Source of the DNA: Nonomuraea thailandensis
Lineage (GTDB): Bacteria; Actinomycetota; Actinomycetes; Streptosporangiales; Streptosporangiaceae
Assembly (NCBI RefSeq): GCF_024172165.1
Contig: NZ_JAMZEB010000002.1
Location: 4,113,501 to 4,177,500 of the forward strand
DNA length: 64,000 bases
Reading direction: 5' to 3'
The notes under the pieces are model-generated. The model ran no database searches. It was not told where the DNA came from and worked only from the letters and a program-made list of their open reading frames with translations. Below, piece by piece: positions 16,634 through 28,706 of this stretch. The position numbers and the translations under genes are program-made. Within the stretch, counting starts at the first letter, position 1. Each line of letters opens with the position of its first letter.

Positions 16634-16673
16634 CCGGCAAGGCTAACCGCAGGGACGGCGGGCCGTCGGCAGG

Positions 16674-18284
16674 TCAGGCGATCTCGACGTGATCCAGCTC
16701 CGCCCAGCGGTTGTGGTGCTGGAACCGCAGCGTGTTCCAGCCTCGGGTCAGCGGCAGGGAGGCCGTCACCTGCCGCCAGACGTCCCAGCCGTGGTGGGGG
16801 TAGTCGAGGGTGAACCTGGTGGAGCCGTTGACCGTCACGGTGTGCTGCGCGTCGCCGTATCCGGCGGCGTAGGTCACGTACGCGGTGTAGCGTCCGGCCC
16901 TCGGCGCGTACACCCGCAGGTCGACCCGGCTGTCCTCGTGGTCGAGGCCGGCCACGACCGTGCCCTGCGACGCGCCGACCGCGCCCGGGCGCGGGCGCGC
17001 CCGGCTGATCTGCCCGGCCTCCGCCTCGTAGCGGGCGCGCGGGGCGGTGCGCCCGTCGCGCTCGGGCGGGGCGTCGAGGGTACGGGTGCCGCGGAAGGTC
17101 TCGCCCGCGATGCGGTAACCGTGCGCGGCCTCGCCGCCGGTGTGGCCTGGGCCGACGTCGAAGGTGTCGGTCGTGGTCCAGGCGCCGTCGATCTGCTGCT
17201 CGACGACGTAGCCGAACTCGTTGAAGTCCCACTCCGAGGAGACGAACGCGTTGACGACGGTCAGCGAGCCCTGGCCGGCGGTCAGGGACGGCGGGAGGTC
17301 GACGTGCTGCTCCGCCCAGCCGTCGAGGCCGTCGGGGAGCGGCTCCCACTGGCCGGCGGGGGCGCCGTTCACGCCGATGGTGGCGCGCTGGCGGGAGATG
17401 CGGGCGTCCAGGCGGCGGACCAGCCGTACGGGGCCGCCCGCCGGGTCGATCCGCACCGTGAAGCGGCTCGACCCGCCGGGGCCGAACGCGCGCCCGTCGT
17501 CGGTGATCGTGTCCTGCCACAGCCACACGACGGTGCCGACGATCACCGTGGCGGCGGCGCTCGCCAGCGCCACGAGCGGCAGCGCCCGGCGCCGCCTCCG
17601 GCCTGCGGCGGGGACGTGTTCCCCTGCCGCGGGCCCGCCCGGCCCCGGCACGACCGGTGGGGCGTGGGAGGGGCGAGCCCGCGCGGCGGGCATGACCGGC
17701 TGCGGCGTCACGGGCTCACCCGCCACCTGCGATATCGCCTGACCCACCACCTGACCAGCCACCTGCTGCACCGCCTGGCCCGCCACCTGCGATATCCCTC
17801 GGCCCACCGCCCCGCCTGTCGTCCCGTCTGTCGTTCCTACCGACGGCTGCTGGCCGGCCGGCGTTGGGGGCCGGCACTGGGTCGGGACGGCCGGCATGCG
17901 TGCGAGCCGTACCCGCTCCCAGGCCCGCTCCCACGCGGGCAGCCGGTGCTCGGGCACCTGGCACGCCCGCACGAACGCCATCATCACCGCCTTGCGCGGA
18001 AAGCGCCGCCCCGCCAGCATGTCGGCGCAGGTGGCGCGGGGCAGCCGTGTCCCGCCCGCCCGGTCGGCCCGCGCCTGCAACTCCCGCAGCGACACGTCGG
18101 CCCGAGCGAACTGCTCGGCCAGCAGCGCCACCAGTTCCTCATGTGTGCTCACCGACTCCGGCGCGGGCCCGCCGCCGTCCTCCCCCGCCACCGCCGGGAG
18201 ATCCCTGTCCGGATTCGTGTTCGCCGCCCCCTCGTGCCCCGGCCCGCCCCTGACCTCGCCCACATCGGAAAGTATACGAATCAT
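16674..18284 (-). CDS. transmembrane HTH protein with extracellular carbohydrate-binding-like domain
   Basis: A 536-residue protein with three parts. Residues about 45-130 form a helix-turn-helix domain of the actinobacterial kind (LVALLAEQFARADVSLRELQ, RLPRATCADMLAGRRFPRKA). A Gly/Gln/Pro-rich linker with imperfect QVAGQ repeats leads to one membrane segment (LPLVALASAAATVIVGTVVW, about 242-262). The outside part (about 270-536) ends in YEAEAGQI and HTVTVNGSTRFTLDYP, WNTLRFQHHNRWAELDHVEI, a CBM6/35-like beta-sandwich. It could sense a wall or environmental glycan and signal through the HTH. ATG 18284 is used; a start near VSTHEELV (about residue 45) is possible. Confidence 0.75.
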   Translation of the reverse strand: MIRILSDVGEVRGGPGHEGAANTNPDRDLPAVAGEDGGGPAPESVSTHEELVALLAEQFARADVSLRELQARADRAGGTRLPRATCADMLAGRRFPRKAVMMAFVRACQVPEHRLPAWERAWERVRLARMPAVPTQCRPPTPAGQQPSVGTTDGTTGGAVGRGISQVAGQAVQQVAGQVVGQAISQVAGEPVTPQPVMPAARARPSHAPPVVPGPGGPAAGEHVPAAGRRRRRALPLVALASAAATVIVGTVVWLWQDTITDDGRAFGPGGSSRFTVRIDPAGGPVRLVRRLDARISRQRATIGVNGAPAGQWEPLPDGLDGWAEQHVDLPPSLTAGQGSLTVVNAFVSSEWDFNEFGYVVEQQIDGAWTTTDTFDVGPGHTGGEAAHGYRIAGETFRGTRTLDAPPERDGRTAPRARYEAEAGQISRARPRPGAVGASQGTVVAGLDHEDSRVDLRVYAPRAGRYTAYVTYAAGYGDAQHTVTVNGSTRFTLDYPHHGWDVWRQVTASLPLTRGWNTLRFQHHNRWAELDHVEIA

Positions 18285-18470
18285 TACTCAGCGCGTCCGA
18301 CTCTGGCGGCAAAGTGTCCGGGGCCGGCGCGCGGCCGGACGGTTCCGGACGAGTTCGCACGCGTCCGTCTGCCCCTCTGTTGGACACCCCCACGGCCCCG
18401 TTTAGCTGGCACCGCGCCGGCCGGGAGCCCCCGGACCACGGCCATCCGACACGAGAAAGCAGCACCCATC

Positions 18471-18881
18471 ATGCGTAAGAACCTCCACCAGGCCACCCGC
18501 TCGTTCCGCGTGCGCACCGCGCTCGCCTCCTGCGGCGTCACCGCCCTGGCGGTCGTGGCCTGCCTGTCCGTCCCGGCCGCCGCGGCGCCGCAGCATCCCT
18601 CGGCCACGGAGGTGCAGCGTGCGAGAGCGGCATGCCCGTCCGGGAACGTGTGCATCTACCCGGACACGTCCTCCAACGGCAACCCGGACACCTACTACCG
18701 GTACGGCGCCCACAACCTGAGGAACGTCTTCGGCGACCGCCTGATCATCAACAACCAGACCGGCGGCGCGGGCTTCCGGCTCTGCGCCGCCTACGGCGGG
18801 CAGAACTGCGGTGTCCGCCTGGGGCCGGGCCACTACGTCGCGAACCTGTCGCCGGTCAACTCCATCCTGCTGGAGCCGTAA
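18471..18881 (+). CDS. secreted peptidase inhibitor I36-like protein
   Basis: A 136-residue exported protein. A basic n-region and hydrophobic core end at VPAAAAPQ, a good signal peptidase site. The mature domain carries ACPSGNVCIYPDTSSNGNPD and a second Cys pair (LCAAYGGQNCGV), the pattern of actinobacterial I36-type protease inhibitors and related small beta/gamma-crystallin-like secreted proteins. It may inhibit metallo- or serine proteases outside the cell. A strong hairpin follows the gene. Confidence 0.78.
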   Translation: MRKNLHQATRSFRVRTALASCGVTALAVVACLSVPAAAAPQHPSATEVQRARAACPSGNVCIYPDTSSNGNPDTYYRYGAHNLRNVFGDRLIINNQTGGAGFRLCAAYGGQNCGVRLGPGHYVANLSPVNSILLEP

Positions 18882-18906
18882 CCGGCGGCGTCCACGAGCC
18901 GGTCAG

Positions 18907-18932
18907 GCCGGGCCTTCCCTCTGAGGCCCGGC
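18907..18932. terminator. intrinsic terminator after the I36-like gene
   Basis: GCCGGGCCT (18907-18915) pairs perfectly with AGGCCCGGC (18924-18932) over an 8-nt loop, 25 bp after the stop codon of the secreted-protein gene. Confidence 0.75.
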
Positions 18933-19079
18933 TTGGCCCGTTCGCCGGTGAACGTGGCAGAAATCCGTTGGAAGTTGTCCATTCACCCCGTGGGGCGCGG
19001 CCGGACGGCCGTTCTAAGCTGGCGGCGCCCTCGGCCGGGGTCAACCTCCCTTCCTGCCACGTTCACAGAACGGACTGAA

Positions 19080-19517
19080 ATGTCCATCATCATGCCGATC
19101 GTGATCGGCCTGATCGCCGTCACCATCCTCTCCCTCGTTCCCGAGCCGCACCGCCGCCCGCTCAACGCCATCCTGGTCGGCGGTGCGGGCGCCGCCTACC
19201 TGAGCGGGTTCGGGCTCGGATACTGGGAGTTCGTGTTGCCCGTCGTCATGGCGTACGTCGCCTACCGGGGCTTGAAGAGCTGGACCTGGATCGGCGTCGG
19301 CTGGCTGCTCCACACCGTCTGGGACGTCTTCCACCACCTCAAGGGCAGCCCCATCCTGCCCTTCTCGCACGACTCCTCCTTCGGCTGCGCCATCTGCGAT
19401 CCGGTGATCGCCCTGTGGTGCTTCGCCGGCGGCCCGTCCGTCCCCGGCCTGATCCGCGCCCGCTTCACCCGCAAGCCGCCCACCCCGCTCATCACCGGCC
19501 CCGGCCGTCCGGCGTAG
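19080..19517 (+). CDS. DUF6010 family membrane protein
   Basis: A 145-residue protein with about four membrane segments. The signature VPEPHRRPLNAILVGGAGAA, the aromatic GYWEFVLPVVMAYVAYRGL, WLLHTVWDVFHHLKG and the Cys-containing FGCAICDPVIALWCFAG match the DUF6010 family as I recall it. The His and Cys residues near membrane segments could bind metal, but function is unknown. ATG 19080 is preceded only by a weak GGAC. Confidence 0.8.
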   Translation: MSIIMPIVIGLIAVTILSLVPEPHRRPLNAILVGGAGAAYLSGFGLGYWEFVLPVVMAYVAYRGLKSWTWIGVGWLLHTVWDVFHHLKGSPILPFSHDSSFGCAICDPVIALWCFAGGPSVPGLIRARFTRKPPTPLITGPGRPA

Positions 19518-19530
19518 CCCACCTCGGCGC

Positions 19531-19545
19531 ACAACCGCTGGTTGT
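19531..19545. promoter_or_regulatory. ACAACC-N3-GGTTGT palindrome upstream of the MFS gene
   Basis: A perfect 6-3-6 dyad (ACAACC GCT GGTTGT) lies 81 bp upstream of the MFS start. The same half-sites with the same spacing recur at the start of the LysR gene at 26725, suggesting that one regulator controls both loci. Confidence 0.55.
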
Positions 19546-19625
19546 CCGTACGTCCGCGCCCGTTGTTTGAGCGTGCGGCCCTTTTCCGTGTTGGATCGGC
19601 ACCCGGTCCGATCGGAGGGAGAGGG

Positions 19626-20972
19626 ATGGCGGGCGACGAGAGGCTGGGGCGTGACTTCGGCCGGCTGTGGGGGGCCTACGCGACCAGTTCCCTGGGCACA
19701 TGGCTGGCGCTGGACTCGCTCCCGCTGATCGCCGTCCTCGTGCTGGACGCGAGCGCCGCGCAGCTCTCCTGGATGGCGGCGGCCTCAGGAGCGGCCGGGG
19801 CGCTGCTGGCGGTGCCGCTGGGGCCGTGGGTCGAGTTCCAGCGGAAACGGCCGCTGATGATCCGCGCGGATCTGGTGCGCTTCCTCGTGCTGATGAGCGT
19901 GCCGGCCGCGTACGTGCTGGGGCTGCTGACCTACGTGCAGCTCCTGGCGGTGGCCATGGTGGTCGCCGTGTCGGACATCGTCTTCGTCGGGGCCAGCGGG
20001 GCGCACCTGAAGTCCCTGGTCCCCGACCGGCACCTGACGCGGGCCAACGGCCGGTTCGAAACCGTCACCTGGGTGTCCACGGCCATCGGCCCGCCGGCCG
20101 GCGGCGCGCTCATCGGCCTGCTCGGGCCGGTCGCCACGGTCGTCCTGAACGCCGTCAGCTACGCGCTGTCCGCGCTCGGCATCCGCGCGATCACCGCACC
20201 TGAGCCCCCTCCGCCCGTCCGACCGGCCCAGCCTCCTCCACCCGCGCCGCCGTCCCACCCGGCCCCGCCTGCCCCGCCTGCCCCGTCTGCGCCTCCTGCC
20301 GAGCCTGCGCCTCCTGCTCCGCCTACGTCTCCGCCGCCTGCCCCATCGGACCCGCCGCCCCCTGCCGGTCGGGCCGCCGGCGGCTCCCGGCCGGGGGAGG
20401 TGGCGGCGGGCTGGCGCGTGATCGCCGCCGACCGCGACCTGCGGCTGCTGCTCGCCAACACCGTGCTGGTGAACGCGCTCATCATGGCCACCGCTCCCCT
20501 GCTGCTCCACCTGATGCTGAACGACCTGGGCTTCACGCCGCTGGAGTACGGGCTCGGCTTCGGCGTCCCGTGCCTCGGCGGCATCGTGGGGGCGCGGCTG
20601 TCCCGGCCGCTGGTGCGCCGCTTCGGGGAGCGGCGGATCCTGCTCGGCTTCGGCGCCGCCCGCGCCGTCTGGCTGGTCGGGCTGGTCTTCGTCGGGCCCG
20701 GCACGGGTGGGCTGCTCGTCGTCATGGCGGTCGAGATGGCCATGATCACGTGCATCGGGGTCTTCAATCCGGTGCTGGCGACGTACCGGCTGCGCAGGCC
20801 GCCGAAGGAGACGCTGGCCCGCGTCCTGACGGCGTGGACGATCACCAGCCGCGCGGCCATCGCCACGGCCACGGCCCTGTGGGGCGTGCTGGCGGGCGTG
20901 GTCGGCGGACGGGCGGCGATCGCCGTCGCCGGGATCCTGCTCATCGGCACCACCGCCCTCCTGCCACGCTGA
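19626..20972 (+). CDS. MFS transporter with long proline-rich central loop
   Basis: A 448-residue major facilitator protein of the 12-segment exporter type (MDR/macrolide-efflux-like: RLWGAYATSSLGTWLALDSL, WVEFQRKRPLMIRADLVRFL). ATG 19626 follows GGAGGGAG. Between segments 6 and 7, where the cytoplasmic loop is normally short, there is a run of about 65 residues made mostly of Pro, Ala and Ser. The loop may be a docking or spacer region. Substrate unknown. An ACAACC/GGTTGT palindrome precedes it. Confidence 0.88.
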   Translation: MAGDERLGRDFGRLWGAYATSSLGTWLALDSLPLIAVLVLDASAAQLSWMAAASGAAGALLAVPLGPWVEFQRKRPLMIRADLVRFLVLMSVPAAYVLGLLTYVQLLAVAMVVAVSDIVFVGASGAHLKSLVPDRHLTRANGRFETVTWVSTAIGPPAGGALIGLLGPVATVVLNAVSYALSALGIRAITAPEPPPPVRPAQPPPPAPPSHPAPPAPPAPSAPPAEPAPPAPPTSPPPAPSDPPPPAGRAAGGSRPGEVAAGWRVIAADRDLRLLLANTVLVNALIMATAPLLLHLMLNDLGFTPLEYGLGFGVPCLGGIVGARLSRPLVRRFGERRILLGFGAARAVWLVGLVFVGPGTGGLLVVMAVEMAMITCIGVFNPVLATYRLRRPPKETLARVLTAWTITSRAAIATATALWGVLAGVVGGRAAIAVAGILLIGTTALLPR

Positions 20973-21046
20973 CGGCACAGGGCGGGGGCGCGCGGAAGCG
21001 ACGGGCGCGGGGCGGCGGCGAGGGCGCGGGTGGCTGGCATCGGCGG

Positions 21047-21556
21047 ATGGATGATCGTTCGTGTGGACCGCTGTGCCTGCTCGCCGGCGCGCCGGGAGCG
21101 GGCAAGACCACCCTGCTCCCGCACCTCGTCCGGGCGGCGGACGGGCTGGTCGTGATGGACATGGACGAGTTGCTGGAGGACGGCGGACTGATCGGGGTGG
21201 CGATCGCGGAGCCGGAGGCCGCGCCGGTGTGGCCTGCCTACGACCGGTTGTGGGGACGCGTCGTGTCGATGGTGCGCCGCGCCGGGCATCCTGTGCTGCT
21301 GATGTGCCCGATTCCCGACGCCGACGAGCTCGCTCCGGGAGCGCGCTGGGACGGGCCGGTGCGGTGGGCGCTGCTGGACTGCCCCGATGACGAGCGGGTG
21401 CGCAGGTTGCGCGAGCGTGGCGCGCCTCAGGAGTGGATCGACGACGCGGTGGCGGACGCAGCGCAGGGACGTGCGCTCATCCCCACCGTGTTCCAGGCCG
21501 TAGGCGGGGGGCACGACGAGCTGGCGGCGCGGGTGTTGTCCTGGGCGCGCCACTGA
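21047..21556 (+). CDS. P-loop AAA/kinase-like protein
   Basis: A 169-residue small P-loop NTPase. The Walker A motif is AGAPGAGKTTLLPHL near residue 12 and MDMDELLE a likely substrate- or Mg-binding acidic motif; LLDCPDDERVRRLRERG resembles the lid region of nucleotide and shikimate kinases. It would phosphorylate a small molecule. The ribosome binding site is poor and ATG 21047 is chosen because it just precedes the domain. It follows the MFS gene by 74 bp. Confidence 0.75.
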   Translation: MDDRSCGPLCLLAGAPGAGKTTLLPHLVRAADGLVVMDMDELLEDGGLIGVAIAEPEAAPVWPAYDRLWGRVVSMVRRAGHPVLLMCPIPDADELAPGARWDGPVRWALLDCPDDERVRRLRERGAPQEWIDDAVADAAQGRALIPTVFQAVGGGHDELAARVLSWARH

Positions 21557-21675
21557 GAGCGCACGCCGGCCGGTCGTCGCACCCGCACGCCGCCCGGCCG
21601 TCCCACCAGCACGCGAACGACGCCGGCAGCTCGCGCCGCCCGAGGCACACGTCGCCCGGGGCACGCGTCGATCGC

Positions 21676-22086
21676 TCAATCGGCGGGACCGTCCGTCCCC
21701 TGGGAAACGGCGTACTGGGCGAGGCCCTCCCCGAACGACCAGTCGATCGACTCGTTCTCGGTCAGGAAGACGAACACGTTGCGCGGGTCGGTGCCCGCGT
21801 AGGAGCGGGCGAGTTCCGCGATCCGCCGGTAGAGCGCCTGCTTCTGCTCGGACGAACGGCCGGAGCGCAGGGTGATCGCGACGTACACGAGGTCGTCGTC
21901 GCGGCGGATGCCGGGGAAGTCGCCGTAACGCAGCGTGCCGCGCGCGCCGTCGTGGGCGGTCAGCACCTGGAACAGGTCGCCGGGCGGGATGCCGATCGTC
22001 TCGATCAGGGCGTCGTGCACGGCGCGGCCGAGCGCGTCGAGCCGGGCGGCGTCGGCCCGCAGGGCGTCTATGCGGACGAAGGGCAT
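21676..22086 (-). CDS. tautomerase family protein
   Basis: A 136-residue protein starting MPFVRIDALR, with the catalytic Pro as residue 2 (N-terminal after Met removal), as in the 4-oxalocrotonate tautomerase superfamily. GIPPGDLFQVL, DDDLVYVAITLRSGRSSEQK and RNVFVFLTENESIDWSFGEG follow, typical of the longer Tautomerase_2-like members. Substrate unknown. Its ATG lies 1 bp after the TetR stop, so the two are co-translated and the TetR protein probably controls it. Confidence 0.88.
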   Translation of the reverse strand: MPFVRIDALRADAARLDALGRAVHDALIETIGIPPGDLFQVLTAHDGARGTLRYGDFPGIRRDDDLVYVAITLRSGRSSEQKQALYRRIAELARSYAGTDPRNVFVFLTENESIDWSFGEGLAQYAVSQGTDGPAD

Positions 22087-22087
22087 G

Positions 22088-22657
22088 TCAGCGGTTCTCC
22101 TTCTGCTGCAGGACGAGGGCGAGTGCGCCCTCGACGGCCTGGGCGTAGACCTGCGGGGAGCCGGCGGCGCGGGCCAGGACGTAGCCGCCCTGCACGACCG
22201 CGACCAGCGCGGCGGCCGTGGCCGCGGGGTCGAGGGCGGGGTGCAGCTCGCCCTCGGCGCGACCCTGCGCGAGCAGGCCGGCCAGGGTGCCGGTGAGCCA
22301 GGCGAACGTCTCCTCGACGGGCCTGCGCAGCTCGGGATCGGCCATGACGTCCGGGTCCTGGGTGAGGCGGCCGACCGGGCAGCCCTTGAGCGCGTCGCGC
22401 TCGCGGCGCAGGTAGGCGGCGATGCGCTCGGCCACGGTGCCGGGGCCGTCGAACGCGGCGCGGGCCCGCTCGCGCAGCTCGTCGGCGCTGCGGGTGATCG
22501 CGGCGAGCGCCAGGTCGGGCTTGCCGTGGAAGTGGTGGTACATGCTGCCCTGGCCAGCGCCGGAGCGCTGCTGGATCGCCTTGGGGCTGGTGCCCACGTA
22601 GCCGCGCTCCCACAGCAGCTCGCGGGTGCTCTCGATGAGTCGTTCCCTCGTGTCCAC
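22088..22657 (-). CDS. TetR family transcriptional repressor
   Basis: A 189-residue TetR regulator from GTG 22657. The N-terminal HTH reads TRERLIESTRELLWERGYVG, AIQQRSGAGQGSMYHHFHGK; the C-terminal ligand domain (LKGCPVGRLTQDPDV, TFAWLTGTLAGLLAQGRAEG) belongs to the TetR_C group seen with small-molecule detoxification genes. It heads a two-gene operon with a tautomerase. A palindrome lies just upstream of its start. Confidence 0.9.
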   Translation of the reverse strand: MDTRERLIESTRELLWERGYVGTSPKAIQQRSGAGQGSMYHHFHGKPDLALAAITRSADELRERARAAFDGPGTVAERIAAYLRRERDALKGCPVGRLTQDPDVMADPELRRPVEETFAWLTGTLAGLLAQGRAEGELHPALDPAATAAALVAVVQGGYVLARAAGSPQVYAQAVEGALALVLQQKENR

Positions 22658-22663
22658 GAGCAG

Positions 22664-22679
22664 ACATACTAGTAGGTAC
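22664..22679. promoter_or_regulatory. candidate TetR autoregulatory operator
   Basis: ACATACTAGTAGGTAC contains the perfect 8-bp core TACTAGTA (22667-22674) with imperfectly symmetric flanks (ACA/GTAC), 7-22 bp upstream of the TetR GTG. Position and symmetry fit autoregulation of the TetR-tautomerase operon and possibly the promoter region of the adjacent unit. Confidence 0.5.
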
Positions 22680-22691
22680 AGAGATGGGCGG

Positions 22692-23003
22692 TCACAGCTC
22701 ACCCCTGTGCCAGGCCTCCGTCTCGGCCCGCAGCGCGTCGTCGTCCGGCGTCTGCGGGCGGGCGCGGCCGAGCCACTGGTGCAGCAGCCTGGCCAGGAGT
22801 TCCGCGTGCTCGGTGCGGGCCGTGCCGTGGACGGCGAAGTAGGTGACGAGCGGGTCGCCGGCGTCGCAGCGGGCGCACAGCAGCACCTCGCCGTGCCCGC
22901 GCACCGGGCGGCCCGACGCGTTCGTCCAGGTGCTCGGCAGGCGCAGGACGGCCAGCACCTCGCCGGTGCGGCAGCGGGGGCAGGCGGGCGGCACACTGCT
23001 CAT
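22692..23003 (-). CDS. DUF6300 family zinc-ribbon protein
   Basis: A 103-residue protein with two CxxC pairs (PACPRCRTGE and LLCARCDAGD) that would bind zinc, and the conserved LRLPSTWTNASGRPVRGHGE segment between them. This matches the actinobacterial DUF6300 family; function is unknown. A helical C-terminal half (EHAELLARLLHQWLGRARP) follows. It lies between dnaE and the TetR operon on the same strand. Confidence 0.8.
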   Translation of the reverse strand: MSSVPPACPRCRTGEVLAVLRLPSTWTNASGRPVRGHGEVLLCARCDAGDPLVTYFAVHGTARTEHAELLARLLHQWLGRARPQTPDDDALRAETEAWHRGEL

Positions 23004-23020
23004 GCCCGGCCGCCTCCCAG

Positions 23021-23052
23021 CGAGCCGCGGCCCGCGGAAACACCGCGGCTCG
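23021..23052. terminator. intrinsic terminator of the dnaE-type gene
   Basis: CGAGCCGCGG (23021-23030) pairs perfectly with CCGCGGCTCG (23043-23052) across a 12-nt loop, 12 bp beyond the stop codon of the polymerase gene on the minus strand. Confidence 0.75.
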
Positions 23053-23064
23053 CGGGGGTGCCGC

Positions 23065-26613
<3,549 letters not shown>

Positions 26614-26710
26614 CGGCTGATCACCCCTGCTGGTTGTAGGCTCTGGGACGGCCCGCGCAATTCGACCCGAGAGCAGGTGGGGTTGTCCAACAATCGACAC
26701 GCCGATCCGG

Positions 26711-26727
26711 CACAACCATTGGTTGTG
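26711..26727. promoter_or_regulatory. CACAACCA-T-TGGTTGTG palindrome overlapping the LysR start
   Basis: A perfect 8-1-8 dyad ends in the GTG start codon of the LysR gene. Its core ACAACC-N3-GGTTGT (26712-26726) is identical in half-site and spacing to the dyad before the MFS gene at 19531. Binding here would block transcription or translation initiation of the LysR gene. Confidence 0.6.
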
Positions 26728-27678
26728 GAAGAAGGTGAGGCGGACCTGGATCTCGGCACGGTCCGCGCGTTCGTGGCCGTCACCGAGGAGCGGTACTTCA
26801 GCGAGGCCGCCACCCGCCTGGGGATCAGCCAGCAAGCCGTCTCGAAGCGGATCGCGAAGCTGGAGTCGGACCTGGGGCTGAGGCTGCTGTCCCGCACCCG
26901 CAACGGGGCCGAGCCGACCGAGGACGGGCGGGCGTTCCTGCCCCACGCCCGCGCCCTGGTCGCGATCGCCGACCAGACGCGGGAGGTCCTGCGGGGGCGG
27001 CGGCGCGCGCTGCGGGTGGACGTCCTGGACACCCGGCTGCCCGCCACCGACCTCCTCAGAACCTTCCACCGGGCCCTCCAACGGGCGAACCAGGAGGCGG
27101 GCGTCGAGATCGTCACCTCCAACGGGCTCAGATCCGCCCGCGTCGCGCTCGAGCGCGGCGCCGTGGACGCCGCCTTCTGCCGCGCGAGCGGCCCGCTGGA
27201 GGAGCTCGGCAGCGTGCCCGCCGTCCTGGAGCCGATCCACCTGCTGGTCAGCCGCGGCCATCCGCTCGCCGGGCGGACGTCGGTGCGGATGGCGGAGCTG
27301 GCCGGCACGGTGGTGTGGATGCCCGGCAACGTCCCCGGCAGCGAGTGGGAGGAGCTCTACCGCCTGCTCGGTGACGCGTTCGGCTTCCGGATCGACGCCT
27401 CGGGGCCGGACTTCGGCTGGGAGCACTTCGTGGCCGACGTCGGCGCCGGCCGGGGGGTGAGCCTCGTCGGCGGCCTGATCCGCCTGCCCTGGCATCCGGA
27501 CACCGTGCAGGTCCCGCTCGTCGAGCCCGCACCCGTCTACCCGGCCTCGCTGCTGTTCCACCGGCGCAACCGCCATCCGGTGCTGGAGGCGCTCGTGCGG
27601 TTCGTGACGGCCGACCGGCCGGCGTTCGACCCCGCGCGCCAGTGGCTGCCCGAGCCCGACCGGGCCGCGTTCAGCTGA
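26725..27678 (+). CDS. LysR family transcriptional regulator
   Basis: A 317-residue LysR protein. The HTH reads LGTVRAFVAVTEERYFSEAA, TRLGISQQAVSKRIAKLESD; the effector domain follows from about residue 100 (LRVDVLDTRLPATDLLRTFH). GTG 26725 is used; TTG 26719 is in frame. It is divergent from dnaE. A perfect palindrome covers its start codon, and the same sequence precedes the MFS exporter gene 7 kb away, a candidate target. Confidence 0.88.
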   Translation: MEEGEADLDLGTVRAFVAVTEERYFSEAATRLGISQQAVSKRIAKLESDLGLRLLSRTRNGAEPTEDGRAFLPHARALVAIADQTREVLRGRRRALRVDVLDTRLPATDLLRTFHRALQRANQEAGVEIVTSNGLRSARVALERGAVDAAFCRASGPLEELGSVPAVLEPIHLLVSRGHPLAGRTSVRMAELAGTVVWMPGNVPGSEWEELYRLLGDAFGFRIDASGPDFGWEHFVADVGAGRGVSLVGGLIRLPWHPDTVQVPLVEPAPVYPASLLFHRRNRHPVLEALVRFVTADRPAFDPARQWLPEPDRAAFS

Positions 27679-27763
27679 ACTTGGGGTTTCTCGAAGGTCT
27701 GGAAGATCATGGAACGCCGGATTTACCCGTATGATCCCGTCCAGGCGAGGAAGGCAGGCAGCG

Positions 27764-28579
27764 GTGGACGAGAACGTTCCCCAGGGCATCGACCCGACGG
27801 TGCCCAGCGTCGCCCGGATGTACGACTACTACCTGGGCGGCAAGGACAACTTCGCGGCGGACCGGGAGGCGGCCGAGCAGATCATCCGGCTCGCCCGCGA
27901 GGCCGGCACCGACGTGCGGGAGGTGGCCCTGGCCAACCGCGGGTTCCTCACCCGCGCCGTGCAGCACCTCGCCGAGGCCGGGGTGCGGCAGTTCCTCGAC
28001 ATCGGCGCCGGGCTGCCCACGCAGGACAACGTGCACCAGGTGGTGCAGCGCATCGCGCCGGGCTCGAAGGTCGTCTACGTCGACAACGATCCGATCGTGC
28101 TGACCCACGCCCAGGCCCTGCTGGCCGACAACCCCGACACGTTCGCCGTCCAGGGCGACCTGCACCGGCCGGCGGACATCCTCAAGGCCGCCGCCGCCCA
28201 CCTGGACTTCGAGCGGCCCGTGGCGATCGTCGTGGCCGCCGTCCTGCACTTCTTCCACGACGACGGCGAGGTGGCCGCGATCGCGGCCACCCTGCGGGAG
28301 ACGCTGGCGCCGGGCGGGTACCTGGTCCTCTCGCACGGCTACGTCGAGCCGGGCGAGGGCGACCCGGACAGGCTGGACGAGGCGCGCGGCGTCTACCGGC
28401 GCTCGGCCTCGGGCGCGGTCGCCTGGCGCGACCGCGAGACCGTGCGCGGCTACTTCGACGGGCTGGAGCTGCTGGAGCCCGGGATCGTGCCGGCTCAGGA
28501 GTGGCGCAACGACGACCCGTACCTGCCGCCTGGACTGGCCAAGGGCGGCGTCCTGGCCGGTGTCGGCCGCCGCGTCTGA
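27764..28579 (+). CDS. SAM-dependent methyltransferase, DUF574 family
   Basis: A 271-residue DUF574 methyltransferase, paralogous to 4437-5228. It has the N-terminal hallmark ARMYDYYLGGKDNFAADREA, motif I FLDIGAGLPTQDNVHQVVQR and VVYVDNDPIVLTHAQALL. GTG 27764 follows GAGGAAGG; ATG 27731 would add eleven residues. A TATGAT (27730-27735) upstream could be a -10 box. It is followed by an O-methyltransferase gene on the same strand. Confidence 0.9.
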   Translation: MDENVPQGIDPTVPSVARMYDYYLGGKDNFAADREAAEQIIRLAREAGTDVREVALANRGFLTRAVQHLAEAGVRQFLDIGAGLPTQDNVHQVVQRIAPGSKVVYVDNDPIVLTHAQALLADNPDTFAVQGDLHRPADILKAAAAHLDFERPVAIVVAAVLHFFHDDGEVAAIAATLRETLAPGGYLVLSHGYVEPGEGDPDRLDEARGVYRRSASGAVAWRDRETVRGYFDGLELLEPGIVPAQEWRNDDPYLPPGLAKGGVLAGVGRRV

Positions 28580-28706
28580 CCCGCCGCTGAGAGGGTTCGC
28601 GCGCCCGGCCTGCCGCTGCTCCGGGGAGGCCGCGCGCCCCGCTTGTCTCCTCGGCAGAGCGCGTTTACCGTGTCTCCTGGATCCCCAGCCGACCGGAGGC
28701 TTCGCC

